In this document: positions 33,181 through 41,217 of the stretch, in pieces
How the letters are laid out: every line of letters starts with the position of its first letter
Position numbering within the stretch: the stretch's first letter is position 1
Assembly (NCBI GenBank): GCA_964562015.1
Contig: CAZLRH010000002.1
Coordinates: 186,001 to 250,000, forward strand
Reading direction: 5' to 3'
Length of the DNA: 64,000 bases
Source of the DNA: CAZLRH01 sp964562015
Lineage (GTDB): Bacteria > Verrucomicrobiota > Verrucomicrobiia > Opitutales > JABDGR01
The notes under the pieces: generated by a model
The model's database searches: none
What the model was told of the DNA's origin: nothing
The model's input: only the letters and a program-made list of their open reading frames with translations
Position numbers and translations under genes: made by a program

Positions 33181-34374
33181 TCAATTGCGCCCATTCAGTT
33201 TGGCCCAGGCGTTGCGGGCGATGACGATTTCCTCGTTGGTCGGGATGACCCAGACCTCGATGCGCGAGTCCGGCGCGGAAATGAGACGCTCGGTGGCTTT
33301 GGTGGCGACGTTAACGTCCTGGTCGAGCTTGAGCCCGCAGAATTCCAGGTTGGCGCAGACGGCGGCGCGCAAGTCCGTCTGGTTTTCGCCGATGCCGGCG
33401 GTGAAGATGAGGGCGTCGGCGCCATTGAGGGTCACGAGAAAACGTCCGAGGTAGCCGCGAATGGCTTCCGTGAAAACGGCCAGGGCCGAGCGGGCGTGTT
33501 CATTCCCCGCAGCGATGGCCGCGAGCACGTCGCGCATGTCGCCATTGGGCAGGCCGGACATGCCTTTGAGGCCGGCGTTGGTGGAGAGCTGCTTTTCCAC
33601 TTCGGCGAGACCAAGGCCGAGGTCCTTCGCGAGATAGAGGGCGGCGAAGACATCAAAATCCCCCACCCGATTGCTCTGCGGCAAACCGCTTTGGGGCGTC
33701 ATGCCCCAACTCGAATCGACCGCGTGGCCGTCGCGCACTGCACACATCGACGAGCTCCCGCCGAGGTGGCAGGAAATCACGCGCAGGTTTTTCCGCTGCT
33801 TGATCTGCGCGAGGCGCTCGGTGACAAACCGGTGGCTGGCGCCATGAAAGCCCGTGCGGCGGATGCCGAGCTTCTCCTGCCATTCGAGCGGCACCGGAAA
33901 GCGCTGGGCCGCCGTGGGCAGGTGGTCGTAGAAGGCCGTCTCGAAGGTGCCGATGCACGGCAGCTTCGGATACAATTTATTAAACGAACGCACGGCGTTG
34001 ACGTAGGGCGGATTGTGCGCGGGGAAGAGCGTGTACAACGCCTCCATCGCACCGAGCACCTTTTCATCGAGCACCTGCGTGCCGCTGATGCCTTTGGCCA
34101 TGACGGGCTTGAAGCCCACCGCGGCCAGTTCGCTAAAACCGCCCAGCCCGCCGTCGCGCAGTCCCTTTTCGACGTGCGCGAGGGCCGCGCCGCAATCGGC
34201 GAAATGGCCCGTGCCGCCCGCCGCCGGGTGGCCGGCAATCTCCAGGCGCCACGGGCTCTCGGCGGCGCCAATGCGTTCGACGCCACCCTTGGCGAGCACC
34301 TGCTCGCCCGGCATCTCGAACAAGCGGAACTTGAACGAGGTGCTCCCGATGTTGGCGACGAGGATTTTAGCCAT
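33181..34374 (-). CDS. Acetate-kinase-family acyl-phosphate kinase
   Basis: The 397-residue protein is an acetokinase-family enzyme: VANIGSTSFKFRLF at the N-terminus, GFHGASHRFV in the middle and FTAGIGENQTDLRA near the C-terminus. It would make ATP from the acyl phosphate released by PduL. Some core motifs differ from standard AckA. The usual HLGNG is HLGGSSS, and the DTSMG-TPL-G block reads DSSWGMTPQSGLPQSNRVGD. These changes may reflect a lactyl-phosphate substrate (inference). Its position matches PV-type loci. No encapsulation peptide is seen. Confidence 0.85.
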   Translation of the reverse strand: MAKILVANIGSTSFKFRLFEMPGEQVLAKGGVERIGAAESPWRLEIAGHPAAGGTGHFADCGAALAHVEKGLRDGGLGGFSELAAVGFKPVMAKGISGTQVLDEKVLGAMEALYTLFPAHNPPYVNAVRSFNKLYPKLPCIGTFETAFYDHLPTAAQRFPVPLEWQEKLGIRRTGFHGASHRFVTERLAQIKQRKNLRVISCHLGGSSSMCAVRDGHAVDSSWGMTPQSGLPQSNRVGDFDVFAALYLAKDLGLGLAEVEKQLSTNAGLKGMSGLPNGDMRDVLAAIAAGNEHARSALAVFTEAIRGYLGRFLVTLNGADALIFTAGIGENQTDLRAAVCANLEFCGLKLDQDVNVATKATERLISAPDSRIEVWVIPTNEEIVIARNAWAKLNGRN

Positions 34375-34460
34375 GGGCGTGATGGGGAAGGAGGGACGGC
34401 TGGCCGCGGCACCCCCGCGCAGCGAGCGCGAGGTCGGGCGCGGCGCGCAACCGGCGGCAA

Positions 34461-34766
34461 CTATTTGCCGTTCGGCGGCGTCGCGGTCTTGGCGAGGAAA
34501 CGGCCCAGCAGGTGCAGGTCGTCGTGCGGGCGCGGGATGACGTTGACGGCGACGACTTCGCCGATGGTGGCGCCGGCGGTGGCGCCGGCTTCCACGGCTG
34601 ATTTCACCGCGGCGACATCGCCCCGGACGAAGGTGCAGACGTTACCGGAGCCGATTTTCTCCCAGCCGACCAATTCCACATTGGCGGCCTTGAGCATGGC
34701 GTCGGTCGATTCGAAGGTGGCGGTGAGACCCTTGGTCTCAACCATTCCAAGTGCTTGTCCTGACAT
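34461..34766 (-). CDS. BMC-H hexameric shell protein, copy 2
   Basis: The 101-residue BMC-domain protein (QALGMVETKGLTATFESTDA) has the PduA/EutM-like pore loop KIGSGN at about 37-42. GDVAAVKSAVEAG follows. A slightly extended C-terminus ends in TATPPNGK. Hexamers of this type let small polar metabolites cross the shell. The start (ACTACCATT-ATG) has no Shine-Dalgarno. It is 46 bp from the third BMC-H gene. Confidence 0.93.
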   Translation of the reverse strand: MSGQALGMVETKGLTATFESTDAMLKAANVELVGWEKIGSGNVCTFVRGDVAAVKSAVEAGATAGATIGEVVAVNVIPRPHDDLHLLGRFLAKTATPPNGK

Positions 34767-34811
34767 AATGGTAGTTAGTTTGAGGGTTGTGAGTGAGTGG
34801 CGGGCGGAGGA

Positions 34812-35081
34812 CTACGCCGTGTAGAACTCGAGCAGACCGGGCGCCGGGCGCGCGATCCAGTGGGCCGCGACGAGGTTGCCGACGCGTTGCGCGGCTTCCT
34901 TGCCGGCGTCCACGGCGGCCTTGATGCTGCCGACGTCGCCCTTGACGATCGTGGTGACCATCGAGCCGCCGATTTGAATGTGCTTCACCAGCGTGACGTT
35001 GGCCGCCTTGACCATGGCGTCGCTGGCCTCGATGAGGCCGACGTAGCCGCGTGTTTCAATGAATCCTAAGGCATCGTTCAT
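34812..35081 (-). CDS. BMC-H hexameric shell protein, copy 3
   Basis: From the ATG at 35081 the protein has 89 residues and one BMC domain (DALGFIETRGYVGLIEASDA). The pore loop reads QIGGS at about 36-40, giving a third pore type in the same shell. The C-terminus ends PAPGLLEFYTA. An upstream in-frame extension is Arg-rich and rejected. It is first of the shell genes after pduL. Start context is AACTCCCAATCAC-ATG. Confidence 0.93.
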   Translation of the reverse strand: MNDALGFIETRGYVGLIEASDAMVKAANVTLVKHIQIGGSMVTTIVKGDVGSIKAAVDAGKEAAQRVGNLVAAHWIARPAPGLLEFYTA

Positions 35082-35125
35082 GTGATTGGGAGTTGGGATT
35101 AATAGGTGACTGAGAGGGAAAACTT

Positions 35126-35803
35126 TTACGCCTGGCGGACGAGTTCGCAGCGTTTCGCACGGGCGAGGTCGCAGGCGTTGGCCTCGTCGGTGTCGATGTG
35201 CACCTCGAGTTTGAAGGCCGGGTCCACGCGCACGAGCAAGTCGTCGAAACGCGTGGAGCATTTTTCCGCCTCGACCAGCAAAGTCATGTTGTCGCCGGCC
35301 TTGACGCCGTAGAAGGCGGCGTCAGCGGGGCTCATGTGCACGTGGCGCGCGGCGCGGATGATGCCTTCCTTCATTTCCACGACGCCCTTCGGACCGATGA
35401 CCACGCCCCCGGCCGAACCGGCGATGCTGCCCGAGGGCCGCACTGGCACCGGAATGCCGAGATAAACGGAATCCGTGTAGGCGAGCTCGATCTGCGTCAA
35501 GTTGCGGCACGGGCCGAGAATGCGGAGGTTCGGCAGGATGCGGTCGCGCGGGCCGACGAGCGTAACCGTCGCTGTCGAGGCAAACTGCCCTTCCTGATAG
35601 AGCCACTTGTGGACTTGGAGGGTGGCGCCTTTGCCAAAAAGAATTTCCAGATTTTCCTGGGTCACGTGCATGTGCCGCGCCGAACTATTCACGACCAAAA
35701 CCGGCGCAGGCGACAAAGCCTGCGACTCGCGACCAAGTTGCGAGAACAGAGTCTGCCGGACAAGCGACTCCACGAGGGAACGGTTAGGGCTTAAAGCAGG
35801 CAT
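35126..35803 (-). CDS. pduL: Phosphate propanoyltransferase-type acyltransferase
   Basis: The 225-residue PduL moves the acyl group from CoA to phosphate, recycling CoA inside the microcompartment. Two zinc-binding His clusters are visible, SARHMHV (His44, His46) and ARHVHMSPADA (His154, His156), the hallmarks of the two PduL beta-barrel domains. The N-terminal stretch NRSLVESLVRQTLFSQLG is an amphipathic helix typical of encapsulation peptides, followed by a Ser/Pro-rich linker. It is the first gene of the microcompartment operon, directly behind the promoter and operator at 35836-35876. Confidence 0.92.
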   Translation of the reverse strand: MPALSPNRSLVESLVRQTLFSQLGRESQALSPAPVLVVNSSARHMHVTQENLEILFGKGATLQVHKWLYQEGQFASTATVTLVGPRDRILPNLRILGPCRNLTQIELAYTDSVYLGIPVPVRPSGSIAGSAGGVVIGPKGVVEMKEGIIRAARHVHMSPADAAFYGVKAGDNMTLLVEAEKCSTRFDDLLVRVDPAFKLEVHIDTDEANACDLARAKRCELVRQA

Positions 35804-35835
35804 GACGGGGTACCAGGCAGAACGTGAATAATTTA

Positions 35836-35853
35836 ATGATTGATGTCAATCAT
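35836..35853. promoter_or_regulatory. Putative DeoR operator O3 upstream of pduL
   Basis: ATGATTGA and TCAATCAT form a perfect 8-bp inverted repeat with a 2-bp centre. It overlaps the -10 box of the pduL promoter and the stop codon of the regulator gene. Its reverse complement aligns with operator O2 at 17 of 24 positions, sharing TATGATT, ATCA and TCAT. Confidence 0.65.
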
Positions 35854-35876
35854 AAGAGTGAGGTGGGGAGTGTCAA
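35849..35876 (-). promoter_or_regulatory. Sigma70-type promoter of the microcompartment operon
   Basis: The minus strand reads TTGACA (35876-35871), a 16-bp spacer, then TATGAT (35854-35849): a perfect -35 and a -10 with one mismatch. Transcription would start near 35842, leaving a leader of about 39 nt to the pduL ATG. The -10 box lies inside operator O3 and contains the stop codon of the regulator gene. Confidence 0.65.
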
Positions 35877-36740
35877 GTCACTTTCTTCACTTTCTTTTTC
35901 AACCTCAACGGCCAAAGGATCGACGCTGTTTTGCCCTGGTTCAACGGACGGTTGAATATATGCAAGTATATGATTAATATCAGTCATATAACTTGAAATG
36001 CCTTCATTTTCAAGCGCTTGCGCAGGAGCGTCAGTGAGCAAGCCGCTGAGCAAATCCCAGCCGCCGAGAAAATGAGGAGCCGTGTGGCCCAGTTTGGTGC
36101 GATCGATGAGCCCTACTTTGCAGCGGGATTGGGCAATGACTCCCCGCTGCAGTTCCACGACCACTTGCTGCGAATTCCACACGCCCTCACGGGTCATGCC
36201 CTCCGCCCCGAGGAGCGCGAGGTCGAATTTCCAGAATTTTGCGCTGAGGCACGCTTCCTCGCCGAGGAGCACCGACTGGCGGCGCAGGATCTGGCCGCCC
36301 AGCAGGTGAACGGAGACGCCTTCGATCTCCGACAACAAGTCAGCGACCGGCAGATTGCTAGTTACACAAGTAAGAGGCCGCACCGGATTATCGCGCAGCA
36401 ACTCCGCCAGGGAAAAGAGCGTCGTGCCGGCGTCCAAATAAACCACCATCTCCGGGCGCAACAAACTATGCGCCAGACGGGCGATTTGCAGCTTGCCTGC
36501 GGTGCCCACGCCACGCCGCTGGCGGAAGGAGGGAAAGCGCAGGTTAAAATCGGCCAAGGCACCCCCGAAAGTTCGGGTGATCAACTTGCTTTTTTCCAGA
36601 AAAGCCAGGTCGCGGCGGACCGTAGCCTCGGATATGCCAAACTCCTTGCATAAATCCGCAATTCCCAGATACCGATGCCTTTGCAAGAGTTCGGCCACGC
36701 GTCTCTGCCTTGCTTCGACAACATGCCTGGACACTCTCAT
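35850..36740 (-). CDS. DeoR-family transcriptional regulator of the microcompartment locus
   Basis: The 296-residue protein has an N-terminal DeoR winged helix-turn-helix (about residues 14-70; GIADLCKEFGISEATVRRDL) and a C-terminal DeoR sensor domain (YLDAGTTLFSLAELL near 100, LGGQILRRQSVLLG later). DeoR regulators usually repress sugar catabolic genes and respond to a phosphorylated sugar. Here the likely signal is a rhamnose/fucose intermediate (inference). Three related palindromes lie upstream of it, inside its 3' end and at the pduL promoter. The C-terminus has an acidic Glu/Ser-rich tail. Base composition is less GC-rich than the microcompartment genes. Confidence 0.88.
   Translation of the reverse strand: MRVSRHVVEARQRRVAELLQRHRYLGIADLCKEFGISEATVRRDLAFLEKSKLITRTFGGALADFNLRFPSFRQRRGVGTAGKLQIARLAHSLLRPEMVVYLDAGTTLFSLAELLRDNPVRPLTCVTSNLPVADLLSEIEGVSVHLLGGQILRRQSVLLGEEACLSAKFWKFDLALLGAEGMTREGVWNSQQVVVELQRGVIAQSRCKVGLIDRTKLGHTAPHFLGGWDLLSGLLTDAPAQALENEGISSYMTDINHILAYIQPSVEPGQNSVDPLAVEVEKESEESDLTLPTSLL
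35967..35990. promoter_or_regulatory. Putative DeoR operator O2 inside the regulator gene
   Basis: TATATGA and TCATATA (7-bp perfect arms) are separated by 10 bp. The spacing and much of the centre match operator O1. It lies in the 3' coding end of the regulator gene, about 134 bp centre-to-centre from O3, so looping between the two is possible. Confidence 0.6.
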
Positions 36741-36757
36741 TCATACACCCTGCCCTA

Positions 36758-36781
36758 TATATGACTAATAGCAATCATATA
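36758..36781. promoter_or_regulatory. Putative DeoR operator O1 upstream of the regulator gene
   Basis: TATATGA and TCATATA arms with a 10-bp spacer sit 18 bp upstream of the regulator's ATG. Read on the minus strand, the centre shares TT, TAT and AG positions with O2. The placement suggests autoregulation. Confidence 0.65.
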
Positions 36782-36827
36782 ATTCTAATACCGGTTCTCG
36801 ATCCCTTTTCTCCTCTTCCAGTGCAGT

Positions 36828-37931
36828 CTATGACTGAAGGGAGTGCCCTTCCAAGGCCGCCTGACCGGGCGCGTACCAACGGTTGTAGAGAATCAGGCCC
36901 ACGGCCAGCGCCATATAAGAGATAAGTTCGCCAAAAATTCGTGTTTCAATGATAACGCCAAGCACCATCATGACTACAAACCATAAGGGCAAGAGGGCTG
37001 CCTGGGAGATGGCCCGATTCTTGATCCAACTACGCAGGCCCACCAACAATGGCAGCGTAAAGCCATAATTGCTCAGCAGATTTGGCCAGTGATAGGGCTT
37101 CAAGATGACCCTGAAATTGTCCTCGAAATGGGGAAGGAAAAGTCCATTACCTTCTTTGGGGTTGTTGGCATAGTGATGGGCCAGCCAATGCGGAGCCAGC
37201 CACCTTAGCCGACTTGAAGCTGGCCGGGGTTCCAGGCGGTGCCAGTGCCAAATCAGAAAGAATATTGTTAAAAGGAAAACGGTTTCCCGATTAAGCACGG
37301 CCACGACGAAACAGGCATAATACCACCCGCTTTTATTTGAAATCACCAAGTACATCCCCAGGCAGAAAAAGAATAAACTCGGTAAATCATAAGGCAGGAT
37401 AAAATTCGGTCCATAGTAGAGGATGTAGTTGAAATAGGCCATGTAAACGACCAGCAGGCTGGCCCAGCGGCTGAAGTCCACGCTCCCGGTCAATCGCGCA
37501 AGGGAAGCCCGCGTCGTCAGCACGCTACCGAGGAGACTGGCAAAGGCGAGGCCGGCGATCTGGAGCCGGCGGGGATCCTTGAACAGCTTGCGACCCAATT
37601 CTCGCGCACCCCCGGCTCCCGGCAATTGATCCGCGAAACACATAATTGCGCCCGCGAGCGCGCGAGCTTGGTAGGGCAGCGGTGTTTGCCCCGCGACATA
37701 TTTATCCAAATCCAGAAAATCGCTGGCATACTTGCCATAGGCGAACGCGAAGTGACAGCAAAGCAGCAGTAATAAGCCCCACCAGAGGCTAGTAACTCGC
37801 AGCGAGCGAGCAGTGTTGAACTCTGGGAGCCCATGCTCTGCATGAAGCACGAGACCATTCCCGTGGCAATGGGAAAAGCTATTGCATCCCGACCATGGGC
37901 GGGGCGAGTCCCGCGGCCCTGGCGACTGCAT
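36828..37931 (-). CDS. Multi-pass membrane protein of unknown function
   Basis: The 367-residue frame encodes about eight hydrophobic segments (for example LWWGLLLLLCCHFAFAYG, FILPYDLPSLFFFCLGMYLV, ETVFLLTIFFLIWHW, ALLPLWFVVMMVLGVII). The layout resembles membrane glycosyltransferases or polymerases of the DUF2029/EpsG kind, but no defining motif is clear. The ATG at 37931 overlaps the TAA of the preceding esterase gene by 1 bp; the first 45 residues are hydrophilic, and a later start is possible. GC content is visibly lower than in the neighbours, which may mean a different origin. Confidence 0.6.
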   Translation of the reverse strand: MQSPGPRDSPRPWSGCNSFSHCHGNGLVLHAEHGLPEFNTARSLRVTSLWWGLLLLLCCHFAFAYGKYASDFLDLDKYVAGQTPLPYQARALAGAIMCFADQLPGAGGARELGRKLFKDPRRLQIAGLAFASLLGSVLTTRASLARLTGSVDFSRWASLLVVYMAYFNYILYYGPNFILPYDLPSLFFFCLGMYLVISNKSGWYYACFVVAVLNRETVFLLTIFFLIWHWHRLEPRPASSRLRWLAPHWLAHHYANNPKEGNGLFLPHFEDNFRVILKPYHWPNLLSNYGFTLPLLVGLRSWIKNRAISQAALLPLWFVVMMVLGVIIETRIFGELISYMALAVGLILYNRWYAPGQAALEGHSLQS

Positions 37932-39379
37932 TATTTCCCCGCGGCGGGCGCAGGAGCAGCCGCAGGCGCGGCGGCGTTGTCCGCGCCGGCCGGGCCAAAC
38001 GTCGACTCATCCCCCAAGGGGCGGGCCGTGGCATGGCGCGGGCTGGGCGTCATTGCGAACGTAGCCATCGCGTCGGGCTTGCCCGGGTCGAAATCCGCCG
38101 GAAAATCGTCCACGATGTACTTGGCCAGATCAATCTTGTCGCCCTTGATGCCCAGCACAATGCACTTCGATAATTCGTAGCTGCCGTAATTGTTGTGGTG
38201 CGTGACGCCGTCTTGGAAGGCCAGCTTCACGTCCGGCCCGAGCGCCTGGTAAAACTTCTGGCTCATGGAATGCAGGTCGATGCCGGGGACGCCTTCCGCC
38301 TGGGCGACCTCGAGCGCGGCGGCTGGATAGCCCTTCAAAGTATCGGTCGTCACGCCGTTGGAGCGCTCCATGGCCCCGACTACGATGGGAAAGGCGCCGC
38401 GTTTTCTCGTTTCGTCGATCGCCCGCTTCACATCCACCTTATAGGTGGCCAGGGCGTTGGGCGCATTGCTCTTCATGTCGTTGTGCGCGAATTGGAAAAT
38501 CAGGTAGTCGCCGGGCTTGATGATGCTGAACACCTTGTCGAAACGCTTCTCTCCGAAGGAGCTGGCAATGGTTTCGCCGGACTCGGCGTGATTGGCCAGC
38601 GCGATCTCGGGCTTGAACCAGCGCGTGAGCATCTGGCCCCAGCTATTAAAGCCTTCGCCGGACTGATCGCAGACGGTGGAGTCGCCGAGAATATACAGCG
38701 TCGGAACATCGACCTTTTCGATGACGATCCCGGCCACGCTCGGGTGGTCGCCGTTGAACTCCAACTCGATTTTATCATCCCACGCCCACGCCTCGCCCGT
38801 GGTTTCGCGCGGCGCCTTCAGGCGCACCGTGCCGCCCGGATACTGCGGCAGGCGCGTATTCACCAAAAAAGTACGGGTCGTGAATTTTCCCGGCTCCGTC
38901 ACGACCTTTTCCGCCATCAGGCGGCGCAACTCGGCCTTCACGGTGTTGTTGCTGGAAAGTTCCGGATTGCCCAGCGTTACCGTCACGCGGTAATTGCCCT
39001 CCTCGGGGACATTCGCGGTAAAATAGAACGGCTGCTCGCTCGTGATGGCATCGCCCTCGACGGTTTTGCCACTGTCTTTGCCGACCGCGGAAACCTTGGC
39101 GCCAGGCTCAAAGCCGAAACCGCGCTTCGCGTCGAAACCCATGTCGGGCGTGACCTTGGTGTAGCCGGGAGCGGCATCGCCGCTGCCAAAATCGAATTTA
39201 TAGATGGTCTTCGGCGCGGCGCGCGTGACGGGGGCGGTGGTCGCAGCCGCCGGGGCGGCGGCGGGAGTGGCCGCAGGCTGGGCTTGGGCGCCGGCCGACA
39301 AGGCCAGGAGGCACGGCCCAACGACAAGACCACTGCGGACGAGGAAATAAGTACGGGAACTGAGGGGCGAGATTTTCAT
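37931..39379 (-). CDS. Secreted SGNH esterase, rhamnogalacturonan acetylesterase-like (CE12-like)
   Basis: The ATG at 39379 gives a 482-residue protein with a signal peptide ending near AGAQA. A beta-sandwich region (about 45-220, with YKFDFGSG) comes first. The SGNH hydrolase domain has the Ser motif ILGDSTVCDQ (Ser near 234), the block III Asn in FAHND (about 297-301) and the catalytic His region DGVTHHNNYG (about 390-399). This arrangement is typical of rhamnogalacturonan acetylesterases, which remove acetyl groups from pectin. A Pro/Ala-rich tail ends the chain. It fits the nearby GH28 enzyme and rhamnose catabolism. Start context is CTCCCCCC-ATG. Confidence 0.82.
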   Translation of the reverse strand: MKISPLSSRTYFLVRSGLVVGPCLLALSAGAQAQPAATPAAAPAAATTAPVTRAAPKTIYKFDFGSGDAAPGYTKVTPDMGFDAKRGFGFEPGAKVSAVGKDSGKTVEGDAITSEQPFYFTANVPEEGNYRVTVTLGNPELSSNNTVKAELRRLMAEKVVTEPGKFTTRTFLVNTRLPQYPGGTVRLKAPRETTGEAWAWDDKIELEFNGDHPSVAGIVIEKVDVPTLYILGDSTVCDQSGEGFNSWGQMLTRWFKPEIALANHAESGETIASSFGEKRFDKVFSIIKPGDYLIFQFAHNDMKSNAPNALATYKVDVKRAIDETRKRGAFPIVVGAMERSNGVTTDTLKGYPAAALEVAQAEGVPGIDLHSMSQKFYQALGPDVKLAFQDGVTHHNNYGSYELSKCIVLGIKGDKIDLAKYIVDDFPADFDPGKPDAMATFAMTPSPRHATARPLGDESTFGPAGADNAAAPAAAPAPAAGK

Positions 39380-39479
39380 GGGGGGAGTAGTCCGTATGAC
39401 AAATCCCAACCACCGTGACAATGGGAAAAATGCACGCCTCCGGAACGATCCGGAGGCGCGCCCGCAAATCGAGATTTCC

Positions 39480-40856
39480 TTATGTGCGCTGCGCGCGATT
39501 GCGCGCCCGCAGCGCGCCCACTAGACCTAACGCTCCCAGGCCAAACCAGCCGGCGTAGGTGGACGGCTCGGGAATGACGGTCGGCGTTTGAAAGAGGCCG
39601 CCAATGCCGCCGGCATTTTGCGCATCGCCGAGGTAGGGATTGCCGCTGGCATTGTAGGCGTTGAACAAATCCTGCATCGAGTGCAGGTCGTCCGAGTGAG
39701 TCAGATTGCCCGTATAGTTGTAGGGCAGGCCGCTCACATTGGGGTGCGCCAGCGGCGAGATGACGATTTCCGGAATCGTGTGGTTGAAGTCGTTTTGATT
39801 GCCGCTGCCGTCGGGTTCCGACTCGTCCCACCAGAGAATGATCGCCCCATTGTTTTGATAGGCCGCGGACGCCATGATTTCGGGAATGAGGATGCTCAGG
39901 AAATTGTCGCCCTGGGCGATTTTCTCCGCGCCCACCTGCGCCGTGAGGTTGCTGTAGGTCGTGCCGTTGTAGGTGAAGCTGTTTTTGAGGCCGGTATGCA
40001 TGTCGTTGAACTGATCCGGCGTGATCCAGTTGTACTTCGAGACGGTGTTATTGGTCAGGTCGGTCGACAGTTGCTGGAGCGGCGAGTAGTTCAAGCGGGC
40101 GGTGTTCGTGTTGTCCGAAATGTTGCCGCCGTTGGTGTCGGTGAAAAACAGCATCGGGTTGTGCTTGGCCGCGTAGTCGTACTGGGCCGAGTTGTTGTAC
40201 GGATTGACGTAACCCTGCGTGCTCGTCCCGGAAAAATTAATCAACGGCACGGTCCAGGCGCCCTGGCCCGCGACGGAGTTGGTCAAGGAATTGGAGCCGG
40301 GCGTGTTGACGCCGCCGGAAGCGGGCGTCATGTCGATGTCCTCTTGATAGGATTTCCAGGAGACGCCGGCGGTGGTCAGCAACGTGGCCAGGTGCGCAGT
40401 GGTGCTCTGGTTGGTGCCGCCCGGAGTTTGATAGGGCTGGTTGTCATTCAAGACGCCGAAATTCGTGCCCGCTTCCGACCAGAGATAATTGGGCTCGGAC
40501 GGATGGATGCTTGGGCCGCTGCCGTCGGCCGCCGCCAACACATTGTGGTAGGCGCTCGCGTAGGACACCTGGCTGCTGATGGTGGCCGTGCCGTTGACCA
40601 GGCTGTTGATGTACGGCGCCGCCGGATTCTGGTAAATCTGCTGCTGGCTGCCGGTGAACTGATTCGCAACCTGGGTCCAATTCGTGTTCTCCATCGCGAT
40701 GACGAAGACATCGTTGACTTGTTGCGCCGACACCGCCGAGGCGGCCAGGAGGCTGCCGGCGGCGAGGCCGAACACGAATGTTTTCCGTAGCACCGAGGGA
40801 ACGGCGCGGCGACCGGCGAGGCCGGGAGAGAGAAGGGCGGACGATGGATTTTGCAT
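39480..40856 (-). CDS. Secreted phosphoesterase-family protein with PEP-CTERM signal
   Basis: The 458-residue protein has a signal peptide (ending near SAVSAQ) and a phosphoesterase (acid-phosphatase-like, PF04185-type) domain. It opens with VFVIAMENTNWTQ, continues with SYASAYHNVLA and SEPNYLWSE, and has ILWWDESEPDGSGNQND near the C-terminal part. It ends with IPEPSTYAG, a hydrophobic helix and an Arg-rich tail (RARNRAQRT), a classic PEP-CTERM sorting signal processed by an exosortase. It is therefore probably exported and surface-attached. The substrate is unknown. No exosortase gene is in the window. Confidence 0.83.
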   Translation of the reverse strand: MQNPSSALLSPGLAGRRAVPSVLRKTFVFGLAAGSLLAASAVSAQQVNDVFVIAMENTNWTQVANQFTGSQQQIYQNPAAPYINSLVNGTATISSQVSYASAYHNVLAAADGSGPSIHPSEPNYLWSEAGTNFGVLNDNQPYQTPGGTNQSTTAHLATLLTTAGVSWKSYQEDIDMTPASGGVNTPGSNSLTNSVAGQGAWTVPLINFSGTSTQGYVNPYNNSAQYDYAAKHNPMLFFTDTNGGNISDNTNTARLNYSPLQQLSTDLTNNTVSKYNWITPDQFNDMHTGLKNSFTYNGTTYSNLTAQVGAEKIAQGDNFLSILIPEIMASAAYQNNGAIILWWDESEPDGSGNQNDFNHTIPEIVISPLAHPNVSGLPYNYTGNLTHSDDLHSMQDLFNAYNASGNPYLGDAQNAGGIGGLFQTPTVIPEPSTYAGWFGLGALGLVGALRARNRAQRT

Positions 40857-41217
40857 GGCGGAGAGCGTGGCGGTGGTGGAGAAGTGGACCGGCTCCTTCG
40901 TGCGCGATTGAAAAAACTTCGCGGCCCGAAAGCACCGGCGTTAAAAACGAGCCTTTTCTAACGGGTGCGCGTATAGGCCCGGCAAACTGATTCCCGCCGC
41001 GTTGCCGAAAAATCACCCGCGCGCCATTTTCTCCACGCAAACGCCGCGGCGTCGTCACGAAATTCACGCGCCCGTCGCAAATGTCACCAGCGGGTTTTTG
41101 TCGAACCGTCAGTTGGCCACCACCAAGCGCCAGCACATTTTAGTGCGCTCCCGCCCTAAATGGGAACTCCCCCTGCTCCGCGAAATCCATTCACTGTCCC
41201 CGCTGGACTTACGCATC
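40857..41217. other. Intergenic gap with no feature seen
   Basis: This 361-bp stretch lies between the PEP-CTERM gene start and the stop of the DUF4139 gene, both on the minus strand. It holds no convincing frame, no strong hairpin with a T-run and no heptad tract. A promoter for the PEP-CTERM gene must lie here, but I could not point to one. Confidence 0.5.

Noticed and set aside
40857..41217. Search for a small RNA or terminator in the largest gap
   Set aside because: Only weak hairpins of 4-5 bp without T-runs were seen.
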